Source of the DNA: Deltaproteobacteria bacterium
GTDB taxonomy: Bacteria > UBA10199 > GCA-002796325 > JACPFF01
DNA: 64,000 bases
Direction: 5' to 3'
Assembly (NCBI GenBank): GCA_016183065.1
Contig: JACPFF010000006.1
Coordinates: 1-64,000 of the forward strand
Shown in pieces: positions 8,727-17,757 of the stretch. The position numbers and the translations under genes were made by a program. Each line of letters starts with the position of its first letter. The stretch's first letter is position 1. The notes below the pieces were generated by a model that was given only the letters and a program-made list of their open reading frames with translations, made no database searches and was not told where the DNA came from.

Positions 8727-8771
8727 GGGCGCGGCGTGCATAGTGTTCCGCGGTTGTATGGACGATCCACT

Positions 8772-9022
8772 ATTACAGGGGCTCACGTACCCTGCGGCTC
8801 CGCCTTCGGGTACTTCCTCGTCCACCCAGCTTCGCTGGGTCCCCGGACTCGGTCGTCGCCACTGCCCCCCCAACGGGCCAAGCCCGTTGGGTCCCCCCCC
8901 TCTCGCGCACGGTGCGCGCTGGGGTACTTCCTCGTCCACCCGCTTCGCGGGTCCCCGGACTCGGTCGTCGCCACATCCCCCCTCTCGTGCGCGGGGCGCG
9001 CTGGGTCGTGGGGCCCCACAAT
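8772..9022 (+). repeat. Modular palindromic repeat, copy 2 (tandem core)
   Basis: This is the longest copy. It starts TTACAGGGGCTCACGT and holds the block GTACTTCCTCGTCCACCC...GGTCCCCGGACTCGGTCGTC twice (about 8811-8862 and 8921-8973), a CCAACGGGC/GCCCGTTGG hairpin between them, two CTCTCGCGC...GCGCGCTGGG hairpins, and the perfect palindrome GTGGGGCCCCAC at the end. It occupies the gap between the FHA gene and yicC. It may form stable RNA structure between the two genes. Confidence 0.75.
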
Positions 9023-9031
9023 AGGCCGAAC

Positions 9032-9898
9032 ATGAAATCGATGACCGGATATGGCGCTGCAGAGGGAAAGGTGGGACGGGGCAAGGTCTTCATCGAGGTC
9101 CGGACCGTCAATCACCGCTACAGCGATATTACGCTCAAGGTGCCGCCGAAGTTGCATGTGCTCGATGCCGCGCTCCGCAGGGAAATCCAGCAGACAATCA
9201 GTCGCGGCAAGGTGGAGCTTTTTTTGAAAGAAGAGGAAGAAGTCGCACCGGCCCCGCGCGTGGTGTTGAATGTCCCCCTCGTCCAGGCCTATGAACGCGC
9301 CCTCCGGACCTTTGAACGGACCTTCGGCAAGAAGGGGGGCCATTACGACTTGCTCGACGTCATCGACCTGAGGGACTGTGTCCGCATGAAAGAGCCGGCC
9401 GTCAAATACGAACGGTTGTGGCGCGAGATCCGGCGCGTCTGTCGGGGGGCCCTCAAGCAGTTGGACCGGATGCGGGGAGCAGAAGGGGCGCATATCCGGC
9501 GCGACCAGTTGCAGCGCCTGCGATGCATTGTCCGCCATTGCGGGAGAATTGGGCAGCTGGCCGACCAGAATGCGCGCCAGCTGAAAAGTGCGTTGCGGAC
9601 GGCCGCGCCGACCAACGGAGAGCATGCGCGCAATGCGAGTGAATCGATCAGTGCCGCGATTGATCGGGCCGACGTGACGGAAGAGCGCATTCGTTTCGAG
9701 AGCCACCTGGCCCAATATCGGACATTTCTCGGGCGGAGTGGGGCCATTGGACGGCAGCTCGATTTTCTCATCCAGGAGATGAACCGAGAGGTCAATACCA
9801 TTGCGTCGAAGAGCGGGGATGCCCGTGTGTCGCAGCTGGTGGTCGAAATCAAGAGCGAACTGGAAAAATTGCGGGAACAAGCGCAAAATATTGAGTGA
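9032..9898 (+). CDS. yicC: YicC/YloC-family endoribonuclease
   Basis: The 288-residue protein starts MKSMTGYGAAEG and contains FIEVRTVNHRYSDITLKVP, the family signature. The C-terminal part, from ESHLAQYRTFL to DFLIQEMNREVNTIASKSGD, matches the conserved DUF1732 end. YicC-family proteins are RNases implicated in turnover of small RNAs and stationary-phase survival. The order yicC-gmk-rel is common in bacteria. ATG 9032 is the only start that gives the family N terminus; the open frame upstream runs through the palindromic repeat. Confidence 0.92.
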   Translation: MKSMTGYGAAEGKVGRGKVFIEVRTVNHRYSDITLKVPPKLHVLDAALRREIQQTISRGKVELFLKEEEEVAPAPRVVLNVPLVQAYERALRTFERTFGKKGGHYDLLDVIDLRDCVRMKEPAVKYERLWREIRRVCRGALKQLDRMRGAEGAHIRRDQLQRLRCIVRHCGRIGQLADQNARQLKSALRTAAPTNGEHARNASESISAAIDRADVTEERIRFESHLAQYRTFLGRSGAIGRQLDFLIQEMNREVNTIASKSGDARVSQLVVEIKSELEKLREQAQNIE

Positions 9899-9907
9899 AC
9901 GACGAAC

Positions 9908-10474
9908 ATGTCTGGCCATCTCATTGTGATCTCGGCCCCCTCGGGGGCGGGGAAGACGACTGTTGTGAATGCCATGTTGGCGCGGTTTCCCGATTTGGCG
10001 CTGTCGGTCTCGTATACCACACGTCCGCCGAGACGCGGTGAGCAGGAGGGGGTCCACTATTATTTTGTCGATCAGCCGACCTTTGACCGGATGATCGCGG
10101 ACGGTGCGTTCATTGAATGGGCGCGCGTCCATGACCACGCCTACGGCACCCCGCGGGCGCCCATTGTCCGGTGGCGTCGTGCAGGACGGGATGTCATCCT
10201 CGATGTCGATGTGCAGGGCGCAGCGGCGATCAAGGCCGATGACCCGACCGCGACGCTCATTTTCCTGGCGCCCCCGTCCCTGGCGGTCCTGGCGCAGCGC
10301 CTGCAACAGCGTGGCACTGATGCGCCGGAGACCATCGAACGGCGTCTGCGGCACGCGGCCGGAGAACTAGCCGCGCAGGCGCAGTACGACATCGTGCTTG
10401 TCAATGATGCCTTGGACGAAACCTGCCGCCAGGTCGCTGATGTCATCGTGGCCTGCCGGAGAGGGGAGTCATGA
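9908..10474 (+). CDS. gmk: Guanylate kinase
   Basis: The 188-residue enzyme phosphorylates GMP to GDP with ATP. The P-loop APSGAGKTT lies at about residues 10-18, followed by the GMP-binding region VSYTTRPPRRGEQEGVHYYF and the ILDVDVQGA segment. Length is normal for the family (about 190-210). Its last bases overlap the start of rel (ATGA), so GTP supply and (p)ppGpp metabolism are translationally coupled. No rpoZ gene sits between them, although gmk-rpoZ-spoT is frequent in proteobacteria. Confidence 0.95.
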   Translation: MSGHLIVISAPSGAGKTTVVNAMLARFPDLALSVSYTTRPPRRGEQEGVHYYFVDQPTFDRMIADGAFIEWARVHDHAYGTPRAPIVRWRRAGRDVILDVDVQGAAAIKADDPTATLIFLAPPSLAVLAQRLQQRGTDAPETIERRLRHAAGELAAQAQYDIVLVNDALDETCRQVADVIVACRRGES

Positions 10475-12630
10475 TCCGTCTGCACGACATCCTCGACGCC
10501 GTGGCGGCGTATATTCCCGACGCCGACCTGGAACCGATCCAGAAGGCGTACATTTTTTCTGCCAAGTCCCACAAGGGGCAGACGCGCCGCTCCGGCGAGC
10601 CGTACCTGATCCACCCGATGGAAGTGGCGTGGATCCTCACGCAGATGAAACTCGACGTGGCCAGTGTGGCCACGGGCCTCTTGCATGACACCGTGGAAGA
10701 CACGGTCGCCACACTTGAGGAAGTCGAGGCGCTCTTTGGGGAAGAGATCAGGGAAATGGTCGATGGCATCACCAAGCTCGGAAAAATCCGGTTTCAGACC
10801 ACGGAAGAAAAGCAGGCCGAAAATTTCCGCAAGATGATCATGGCCATGGCCAAGGATATCCGTGTCATCTTCGTCAAACTGGCCGATCGCCTCCATAACA
10901 TGCGCACGCTCTCGCATTTGCTCGAGCCCAAACGGGTCGAGATTGCCCAGGAGACCCTCGACATTTACGCGCCGATCGCCAACCGGCTCGGGATCCAGCA
11001 GATGAAAGTGGAGTTGGAGGATCTGGCGCTCAAATATCTGAAGCCGGATGTCTTCCACATGATTGAGGAGAGGATCGCGAAACGCAAAGTGCATCGCGAT
11101 CATTTTATGCAGGAGGTACGGGAGATCGCGCAGCGCGAACTGGCAAAGCACCAGCTCTCCTGCGAGATTGTGGGGCGGACCAAGCATCTCTTCAGTATTC
11201 ACCGCAAAATGGAAGCGCAGAACATTCCCTTTGATGAAGTGCACGATCTGGTGGCGTTTCGCATCATGGTGGGGACGCTCTCGGAATGTTACGAGGCCCT
11301 CGGCATCCTCCATGCCCTCTGGAAGCCGGTTCCAGGCCGGTTCAAGGACTACATCGCCATGCCGAAGCAGAACAACTACCGCTCGCTCCACACGACCGTG
11401 GTCGGACCGCATGGCGAGCGGTGCGAATTCCAGATCCGGACGCGCGAGATGCACGACATCGCGGAACGCGGGATTGCGGCCCACTGGCGGTACAAGGAGC
11501 GCGGGCGGAAGATCGACCAGCAGGACGAGATGAAATTCAAGTGGGTGCGCCAGCTCCTCCAGTGGCAACGAGAGCTCGACGAGCCGGCGGAATTTCTCGA
11601 TACGATCAAGCTCGATCTCTTTGCCGATGACATCTACGTCTTTACCCCCAATGGCGAACTCAAGGAACTCCCGCGCGGCGCCACGCCGATCGATTTTGCG
11701 TATGACATCCATACCGATGTGGGGCACGCGTGCGTGGGCGCGCGGGTCAACGGACGGATTATCCCGCTCCGGTATCAATTACACAGCGGGGATACGGTCG
11801 AGATCATTACCGGCAAACAGAAGCGGCCGAACAAGGACTGGTTGCAGTTTGTCCGGACCTCCCGCGCAAAGGCCAAGATTCGCCACTATCTCCGTCATGA
11901 AGAACGGGAGCAGGCCGAGGCGATCGGCCGGGAGCTGCTCGACAAGGCGGGACATCGGGTCGGGGTCTCTGCGGCGAAAATCCTGAAGAGTAAAGAGGTC
12001 GCATCGTTCATGGTCCAGCACGGAATCAAAGATGTGGAGGGACTCCTTGCAACGATTGGCTATGGCAAGATGACGACCGATGAAGTCCTGGCCCTGGTGA
12101 TACCGAGGGAAGAGTGGCAGCAGGCCGAGTCGGTGCCGGCGCCGGCATCGAAGATGTCCCGGCTCGTCGGCAAAATCACGCGCCGCTCGCACAGTCCGGT
12201 CAAGATCAGCGGGATCAGCGACGTGCTGGTCCATTTTGGCAAATGTTGCAACCCCGTGCCGGGGGACTCGATTGTCGGTTTTGTCACCCGCGGGCGCGGT
12301 GTGAGCATCCATACGATCGATTGCGCCCGCGTGCTGGCGAGCGATCCGGCGCGGTGTCTCCCGGTGGAGTGGAATGTCGAGGCCGGGGCGGTCCGTATCG
12401 CGAAAATTCGCATCTCCTGCGTCGATCGTCCGGGACTTCTTGCCAAAATGACCGAGGCGATTACGGAACAGGAGGTCAATATTGTCGAGGCCTCCATCCG
12501 GACGATGGAGGATCAAAAGGCGGTCAATGTTTTCTCCATCGAGATCTCCGATCTGAACCAGTTGCGACAGGTGATCCATGCCCTGGAGAAAGTGAAGGGA
12601 GTCATCGCGGTCGAGCGGGTGCGTGGATAG
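10471..12630 (+). CDS. rel: Bifunctional (p)ppGpp synthetase/hydrolase, Rel/SpoT family
   Basis: The 719-residue protein has the four expected regions. The HD hydrolase part comes first, with RRSGEPYLIHPMEVAWIL and LLHDTVEDT (HD at 72-73) and LADRLHNMRTL. The synthetase part contains RFKDYIAMPKQNNYRSLHTT and CEFQIRTREMHDIAERG. A TGS domain follows (DIYVFTPNGELKELPRGATP), and an ACT domain closes the protein. An intact HD pair argues for a bifunctional enzyme rather than a RelA-type synthetase. It makes and degrades the stringent-response alarmone. It overlaps gmk by four bases. Confidence 0.95.
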   Translation: MIRLHDILDAVAAYIPDADLEPIQKAYIFSAKSHKGQTRRSGEPYLIHPMEVAWILTQMKLDVASVATGLLHDTVEDTVATLEEVEALFGEEIREMVDGITKLGKIRFQTTEEKQAENFRKMIMAMAKDIRVIFVKLADRLHNMRTLSHLLEPKRVEIAQETLDIYAPIANRLGIQQMKVELEDLALKYLKPDVFHMIEERIAKRKVHRDHFMQEVREIAQRELAKHQLSCEIVGRTKHLFSIHRKMEAQNIPFDEVHDLVAFRIMVGTLSECYEALGILHALWKPVPGRFKDYIAMPKQNNYRSLHTTVVGPHGERCEFQIRTREMHDIAERGIAAHWRYKERGRKIDQQDEMKFKWVRQLLQWQRELDEPAEFLDTIKLDLFADDIYVFTPNGELKELPRGATPIDFAYDIHTDVGHACVGARVNGRIIPLRYQLHSGDTVEIITGKQKRPNKDWLQFVRTSRAKAKIRHYLRHEEREQAEAIGRELLDKAGHRVGVSAAKILKSKEVASFMVQHGIKDVEGLLATIGYGKMTTDEVLALVIPREEWQQAESVPAPASKMSRLVGKITRRSHSPVKISGISDVLVHFGKCCNPVPGDSIVGFVTRGRGVSIHTIDCARVLASDPARCLPVEWNVEAGAVRIAKIRISCVDRPGLLAKMTEAITEQEVNIVEASIRTMEDQKAVNVFSIEISDLNQLRQVIHALEKVKGVIAVERVRG

Positions 12631-12640
12631 GGAGAACGGT

Positions 12641-13012
12641 ATGGCACGACATCAGTGCGTGGGGGCCTGTGGCGAGGAGATCGGCGCGGCCTTTTTGACC
12701 GCGCGCGGGTTTCGGGTCTGCACGCGCAATTATCGCACGCGCTGGGGCGAAATCGATCTGATTGTCGAGCAGCGGGAGACGCTCCACTTTGTCGAGGTGA
12801 AAACCACGACCCGGGGAGGTCAGCAGGAACCCGCGGAATGGGTCACGGCGAAAAAACGGCAGACCATTGCCCGCGTGGCCGGGAGCTATCTCGCCCTGCA
12901 TCGCATCGACGTGGCCGTGGCCTTTTCTGTCTTGACCGTCAATCTCTCGGTGCATCCGCCGCAATGCCACTGGTATCCAGCGGTGTTTGATGGGGATGGT
13001 GTCTGTTGGTAA
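12641..13012 (+). CDS. YraN/UPF0102 family endonuclease-like protein
   Basis: The 123-residue protein shows the family core: GEEIGAAFLTARGFRVCTRNYRTRWGEIDLI followed by TLHFVEVKTT, a Holliday-junction-resolvase-like fold with the E-D-ExK residues of PD-(D/E)xK nucleases. The C terminus is AFSVLTVNL. A GTG at 12623 is possible, but ATG 12641 has a good GGGAG site. It follows rel by ten bases and is likely in the same transcript. The in vivo role of the family is still unclear. Confidence 0.88.
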   Translation: MARHQCVGACGEEIGAAFLTARGFRVCTRNYRTRWGEIDLIVEQRETLHFVEVKTTTRGGQQEPAEWVTAKKRQTIARVAGSYLALHRIDVAVAFSVLTVNLSVHPPQCHWYPAVFDGDGVCW

Positions 13013-13099
13013 GGCCATTTCTCTTCAAGTTTTTGATGAGAGAAGAGAAATAACATTCTGAAATCCTGATATTTAGGCCTGTTTTTCTCTGGAGAGCCA

Positions 13100-13128
13100 T
13101 TGACAACACTCCGAAACCAGTTTATAGG
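13100..13128 (+). promoter_or_regulatory. Sigma-70 promoter of rpsA
   Basis: TTGACA at 13100-13105, a 17-base spacer and TATAGG at 13123-13128 fit the housekeeping consensus very closely. They lie about 54 bases before the rpsA start codon. The leader upstream (13017-13051) also contains a nine-base-pair inverted repeat ATTTCTCTT/AAGAGAAAT, which could be a weak terminator for yraN. Confidence 0.75.
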
Positions 13129-13181
13129 ACGCCGACTTACGGGTTTTTGTGTCATAAACACTTGATCGAAAAGGAAAAATC

Positions 13182-14765
13182 ATGGTGGTCGCAGTGAGAG
13201 ATGAAGAGAGAGATACTGAGAAGCGGTCCGATTTTGCCCAGTTGCTTGAGCAGAGTTTCGGGATGTCGCCGGTGGAAGAGGGGGAGATTGTCAAGGGGAC
13301 GATCGTTGGGATTACGAACGATATGGTGATCGTCGATATCGGTTTTAAATCCGAAGGCCAGATCTCCGCGAGTGAATTCAGAAACCCCAAGGGAGAGATG
13401 ACCCATAAAGTGGGCGATGTGGTGAATGTCTTTGTGGAAGAAGTCGAGAACGCCTCGGGGTTGGTGGGACTCTCCCGCGAACGGGCCGAAATGGTCCAGA
13501 CCTGGGATCATCTGGTCGAGGCGAGCGAAAAGGATGTGACGGTTGAAGGGACGGTGGTCGGCAAGGTCAAAGGGGGCCTCTCGGTCGATATTGGGGTGAA
13601 GGCATTTCTCCCAGGGTCGCAGGTCGATATCCGGCCGGGTCGGAGTCTCGACTCCTATATTGGGGAAACGTTCGCGTTCAAGATTATCAAGCTGAATAAA
13701 AAGCGGGGGAATGTCGTGGTGTCGCGCAAGGTCGTCCTGGAGAAGGAGCGGGAACGGCTCAAGCACGAAGTCCTCGCCAATCTGCAGGAGGGCCAGATCC
13801 TGGATGGCATGGTCAAAAACCTGACCGACTATGGGGCGTTTGTCGATCTCGGCGGTCTCGACGGGCTGTTGCATATCACCGACATGAGCTGGGGACGGAT
13901 CAATCACCCGTCAGAACTCTTTTCCGTCGGGCAAACCATTCGGGTGAAGGTCCTCAAATATGATGAAAAGAGTGAGCGGGTCTCGCTGGGCTACAAACAC
14001 CTCCAACAGGATCCATGGTCGGGTGTCGAGGAGCGCTATGCCGTGGGGGCCCGAGTGACCGGGCGGATCGTGAACATTACGGACTACGGTGCGTTTGTCG
14101 AACTGGAGCCTGGGGTGGAAGGCTTGGTCCATATCTCGGAGATGAGTTGGTCGAAAAAGATCAAGCATCCCTCGAAGATTGTGGCGGTCGGGCAATCGGT
14201 CGATGCGGTCATTCTCGATATTGATCCGGACAACAAACGGATCGCCCTGGGACTCAAACAGCTCCTCGAAAATCCGTGGGACTTATTGCGCGAACAGTTT
14301 TCGCTCGGGGCGCGCGTCTCCGGGACCGTCAAAAATATCGCCGATTTTGGCCTCTTTGTGGAGGTCGGGTGCGAGATCGATGCCCTGGCCCATATCTCCG
14401 ATCTCTGTTGGGTACAGACCTTCGACAGTCCCGCAGAGGTTTTCCACAAGGGGGATCAGGTGGAAGGGGTTGTGCTGCAGATCGATCCGGAAAATGAACG
14501 CTTTGCCATCGGATTAAAGCAGTTACTCGATGATCCGTGGGAGATCATCGAGCGGAAATATCCGGTGGGTGGCACGGCGCAGGGCCGGGTGGTGCGACTC
14601 TCCAAGATTGGGGCAGTCGTTGAGTTGGAGCCGGGAGTGCAGGGCGTCATCCCCCGGCAGGACCTTGCGGAAGAGCCGCCGATCGGCACCGAATACCCCG
14701 CGTTGGTTGTCAGCCACGCGGATCCGCGAGAGCGGCGCTTCTTCGTCAAACCCCAGGGAGTCTAA
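13182..14765 (+). CDS. rpsA: 30S ribosomal protein S1
   Basis: The 527-residue protein carries six S1 (OB-fold) domains. The first contains GTIVGITNDMVIVDIGFKSEGQIS. Later ones repeat the pattern VxGxVxNITDYGAFVxL...GLVHISEMSW (for example at about residues 205-275 and 290-360). It binds mRNA and helps the 30S subunit load leader sequences. It has its own strong promoter and an AAGGAAA site. Length is a little short of the E. coli protein (557). It is followed by sppA and an ihf-like gene, a common neighbourhood (rpsA-ihfB). Confidence 0.95.
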   Translation: MVVAVRDEERDTEKRSDFAQLLEQSFGMSPVEEGEIVKGTIVGITNDMVIVDIGFKSEGQISASEFRNPKGEMTHKVGDVVNVFVEEVENASGLVGLSRERAEMVQTWDHLVEASEKDVTVEGTVVGKVKGGLSVDIGVKAFLPGSQVDIRPGRSLDSYIGETFAFKIIKLNKKRGNVVVSRKVVLEKERERLKHEVLANLQEGQILDGMVKNLTDYGAFVDLGGLDGLLHITDMSWGRINHPSELFSVGQTIRVKVLKYDEKSERVSLGYKHLQQDPWSGVEERYAVGARVTGRIVNITDYGAFVELEPGVEGLVHISEMSWSKKIKHPSKIVAVGQSVDAVILDIDPDNKRIALGLKQLLENPWDLLREQFSLGARVSGTVKNIADFGLFVEVGCEIDALAHISDLCWVQTFDSPAEVFHKGDQVEGVVLQIDPENERFAIGLKQLLDDPWEIIERKYPVGGTAQGRVVRLSKIGAVVELEPGVQGVIPRQDLAEEPPIGTEYPALVVSHADPRERRFFVKPQGV

Positions 14766-14788
14766 CCGTCGGGCAGCACGGGAAGAGC

Positions 14789-15679
14789 ATGAAACGGGCG
14801 TGGGTGTGGGGCATCAGCATTCTCTTGATCGGCGGAGTGGTGGTGATTGCCGGTCTCTTTCTGGCCACGCTCCTTGTGGTATCCCCCCAACACGGGTGCC
14901 AGGCCATGTGGGGGGATGGCGTTGCGCTTCTCGATCTGCATGGTCCCATTGTTGAAGTCGATGCCCTGCTCGAACAGATCGAGGAGGCCCGTCGCGACGA
15001 TGCCGTCAAGGCGGTCGTGTTGCGGGTGAATTCCCCGGGCGGTTCGGTCGGGAGTTCACAGGAGCTCTTTCATGCCTTGCGACGGCTCGATCGTGAAAAG
15101 CCGCTTGTCGCCTCGTTTGGGATGATGGCAACCTCGGGGGGCTATTACGCCGGGGTTGCGGCCCGCAAGATCTTTGCCCTCCCCGGAACCGCCACCGCAA
15201 GCATCGGTGTCCGGATGTCCCATCTCGATGCCGAGGCCCTGCTGCAGTGGAGCGGCCTCAAGCCGGAGATATTAAAAAGTGGATATTTCAAGGATGTGGG
15301 GGCCATGCACCGACCAATGCGCGAGGATGAGCGGGCCTTATTGCTCGGCGTCCTGGGCGACATGCATGAACAATTCCGTGCAACGGTCGCCGAGCGGCGG
15401 GGCATTCCCCGGGAACAGCTCGATCCCATGGCCGATGGCCGGGTGATGACGGGCGATGCCGCGCGGGCGGCAGGATTGATCGACGCCATCGGGGACCTGC
15501 AGGATGCCATCAATGCTGCGGCCGCCTATGCCGGGCTCGATCCCGATCCGCGCGTGATCCACTTCGAGCCGCAGCGACCGTGGTGGATGGCGTTGCTGGG
15601 AGGCCGCGTCCGTGCAGCGATGCAGGGCGTGTTGGCACAATTCCCTTTGCCGGGGTTTGGATATTATTGGCTCCCGTGA
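14789..15679 (+). CDS. sppA: Signal peptide peptidase SppA (short, single-domain form)
   Basis: The 296-residue protein has an N-terminal membrane anchor (VWGISILLIGGVVVIAGLFLATLL). The serine-protease core is VNSPGGSVGSSQEL, then MMATSGGYYAG with the likely nucleophile Ser, and LKSGYFKDVGAMHRPM with the likely catalytic Lys. The length matches the tetrapeptide-type SppA36K subfamily rather than the double-length E. coli enzyme. It degrades cleaved signal peptides at the membrane. It lies between rpsA and the ihf-like gene. Confidence 0.92.
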   Translation: MKRAWVWGISILLIGGVVVIAGLFLATLLVVSPQHGCQAMWGDGVALLDLHGPIVEVDALLEQIEEARRDDAVKAVVLRVNSPGGSVGSSQELFHALRRLDREKPLVASFGMMATSGGYYAGVAARKIFALPGTATASIGVRMSHLDAEALLQWSGLKPEILKSGYFKDVGAMHRPMREDERALLLGVLGDMHEQFRATVAERRGIPREQLDPMADGRVMTGDAARAAGLIDAIGDLQDAINAAAAYAGLDPDPRVIHFEPQRPWWMALLGGRVRAAMQGVLAQFPLPGFGYYWLP

Positions 15680-15710
15680 GCGCACGATGAGACAAGGGAA
15701 GGAGGGCGGG

Positions 15711-16004
15711 GTGAATAAGAGTGATCTCATTACCGCGGTGGCGGGGCAGATGCCGAATCTGGCCATGAAAGATGTCGAGATCATCGTGAATACCATTTTC
15801 CATAGCATGACGGACGCCCTCTCCACTGGCGATCGGATCGAAATCCGTGGGTTCGGCAGCTTCGAGGTCCGCGTGCGGCAGCCACGGTCGGGACGGAATC
15901 CGAAGACTGGTGAAAATGTCAGTGTCGGTCTCCGGCGCGTCCCGTTTTTCAAGGTGGGGAAGGAGCTGCGCGAGCGGATTCGCGATGACGAGCGTGGCGC
16001 GTGA
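15711..16004 (+). CDS. HU/IHF-family DNA-binding protein, IHF-beta-like
   Basis: The 97-residue product begins VNKSDLITAVAGQMP and carries the DNA-arm motif GRNPKTGENV preceded by IEIRGFGSFEVRVRQPRSGRN, characteristic of the HU/IHF family. GTG 15711 is chosen over an upstream ATG because AAGGAGG at 15699-15705 is correctly spaced for it. Its position after rpsA recalls ihfB, but HU cannot be excluded. The last four bases overlap the HIT gene. Confidence 0.9.
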   Translation: MNKSDLITAVAGQMPNLAMKDVEIIVNTIFHSMTDALSTGDRIEIRGFGSFEVRVRQPRSGRNPKTGENVSVGLRRVPFFKVGKELRERIRDDERGA

Positions 16005-16510
16005 AGGCCCTCTGGGCGCCATGGCGGATGGAATATATCGCGGCCCCCAAGCCGCGGGGCGGGGAATGCCTCTTGTGTGCACTGCAGACGACGGGCGATG
16101 AGCGGTCGCGTCTCATCCTCTGGCGTGGGCCATCCGCCTGTTGCATCCTGAATCGCTATCCCTATAATCCGGGACACCTCATGGTTTCGCCGTATGCCCA
16201 TACGGACCAACTTGCGGCGCTGCCGGCTGCGACACAACAGGAGTTGATCTGGATGCTCGGCGAGGCGAGTGCGATCGCGCTGCGGGTGTTGCGCGCCGAA
16301 GGACTGAATTGCGGCATGAATATCGGACGCACCGCAGGCGCGGGTATCGTGGATCATCTCCATTTTCACATCGTTCCGCGATGGAACGGCGACACGAACT
16401 TTTTACCGGTCTTGGCGGACACCAAGGCGATGCCGCAATATCTCGACGAGACATACAGAGCGCTGGCGCCCGATTTCGCGGCGCTTCCCGGGGGAGGGCC
16501 CAATGCGTAG
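16001..16510 (+). CDS. HIT-family nucleotide hydrolase/phosphorylase
   Basis: The 169-residue protein starts from GTG with MKALWAPWRMEYI, followed by the CLLC zinc knuckle and the histidine triad HLHFHIVPR. The PYNPGHLMVSPY segment is typical of Ap4A-phosphorylase-like HIT proteins. These enzymes cleave dinucleoside polyphosphates or related nucleotides. It overlaps the ihf-like gene by four bases and lapA by eight, so the three genes are co-translated. Confidence 0.9.
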   Translation: MKALWAPWRMEYIAAPKPRGGECLLCALQTTGDERSRLILWRGPSACCILNRYPYNPGHLMVSPYAHTDQLAALPAATQQELIWMLGEASAIALRVLRAEGLNCGMNIGRTAGAGIVDHLHFHIVPRWNGDTNFLPVLADTKAMPQYLDETYRALAPDFAALPGGGPNA

Positions 16511-16880
16511 ACTGTTGTTTGCCCTGTTGTTGGCGCTCTTTTTCCTGGTCCTCGTGATCTTTGTCCTCTCCAATCGCGATGACACGACCTTTGGCTATGA
16601 AATGATCTTTCAATTTCATGTTCCCCATCTCTTTTCACGGCACACCAAGCCGATTCCGGTCGGATTTGTCCTGATGATCGCCTTCTGTCTCGGCATGGTC
16701 ACCACGCCGTTCCTGGAGGCGTTGCCGAATCTCTACAAATCGTTGGAGCTCCGCGCGAAGAACAAGCGGATCCGGCAGCTCGAGCGGGAACTGACCATGG
16801 TCCGTGAAATGGTGGTCTCGGAGAAACACCAATATCGGAGTGAGGTGCTCTCCACATCCCAACCGCCCGAGACGTCCTAG
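16503..16880 (+). CDS. LapA-domain (DUF1049) inner-membrane protein
   Basis: The 125-residue protein has two transmembrane segments, residues about 3-23 (LLFALLLALFFLVLVIFVLS) and 52-70, followed by a charged helix (LRAKNKRIRQLERELTMVREM). The NRDDTTFGYEMIF strand between the spans is the DUF1049/LapA core. E. coli LapA works with LapB in controlling LPS synthesis; here no lapB follows. It ends convergently with the next gene, with a four-base overlap. Confidence 0.8.
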   Translation: MRRLLFALLLALFFLVLVIFVLSNRDDTTFGYEMIFQFHVPHLFSRHTKPIPVGFVLMIAFCLGMVTTPFLEALPNLYKSLELRAKNKRIRQLERELTMVREMVVSEKHQYRSEVLSTSQPPETS

Positions 16881-17623
16881 CTCCGGATCCCCCGGCGACT
16901 CCGGCGGATCGCTTTGAGACGCGGCCCGCGGTCCTCTGGCCTGTCCGGCCCGACCGACGCCGGCAACTTCGCTTTTTCCAGTGCCTTGAGCGCACGCTGT
17001 TTCTCCGCACCCACCGTGTTCGAGAGCATGCTGAATGTCGAGGCCTCGGCCCGGGCCAATTGCTGCGGCGTTGCAGGTCCGTCGGGGTTGAGTGCCAGTT
17101 CGGTCGCGAGCATGGTGGCAAAGAGGAGTTCCAGCCGGCGCAACGGCGAGGGGTGTTCTTCGAGCCACTGTTGAATGCGCGCCTTGGCCGTCCGATCAAC
17201 TGTGAGCAACCCGCCCGGCTGACGGATCTCTTTTTTCAAGGTGTCGATCTGCTGCTGGAGCGTGCGGTGATTCCACCCACAGGAGGGGGCAATGCTCGCG
17301 TCGACGAGTTCTTGAAACCCCTCGTCGGTATACTGTCCTTCATTGATCAGGCGCGGTTCAAAGGGGGCATACAGCTCACCTTGGTATCGATAGTGATCGA
17401 GTGTCATAAAATCGGGCTTTGAAAGGATATAGGTCCCCTGGGTAGTCCGAAAGGGGGCAAAGGCGTTCTGCCATGCTTCCATCGCGAATTGGGTCGTATC
17501 GACGAAACCGAGCTGCCAGAGGAGTTCGATGTCCACATCCAGATAGGTGATATGCTCACTGTCAGGGGCCTTGGGGATGTGTCCCCACAGATACTCACAC
17601 ATATCGATATCGGCGGCTTTCAT
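16877..17623 (-). CDS. Hypothetical protein
   Basis: The 248-residue protein is soluble, begins MKAADIDMCEYLWGHIPKAP and has an Arg-rich C terminus (RLKAIRRSRRGIRS). Residues about 160-225 form a helical, Ala/Leu-rich region. A near-perfect AAGGAGGAG site precedes ATG 17623. No family is recognised. It is a lone minus-strand gene between lapA and the insertion sequence. Confidence 0.7.
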   Translation of the reverse strand: MKAADIDMCEYLWGHIPKAPDSEHITYLDVDIELLWQLGFVDTTQFAMEAWQNAFAPFRTTQGTYILSKPDFMTLDHYRYQGELYAPFEPRLINEGQYTDEGFQELVDASIAPSCGWNHRTLQQQIDTLKKEIRQPGGLLTVDRTAKARIQQWLEEHPSPLRRLELLFATMLATELALNPDGPATPQQLARAEASTFSMLSNTVGAEKQRALKALEKAKLPASVGPDRPEDRGPRLKAIRRSRRGIRS

Positions 17624-17757
17624 GGTCTCCTCCTTTGTTCCCGATCAGCATAGCACTTAAATCCGGCGTGAAAATGCCATTTTTCAGACCAGCGAATCAA
17701 GTTTTTTGATTTTTTTCATCGCAAATTCGAACACATCCTGATGGGGACTATTTTTTG

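Noticed and set aside
10141-11778. Minus-strand open frame of 545 codons opposite gmk and rel
   Set aside because: Both plus-strand genes are certain. This is an antisense high-GC frame.
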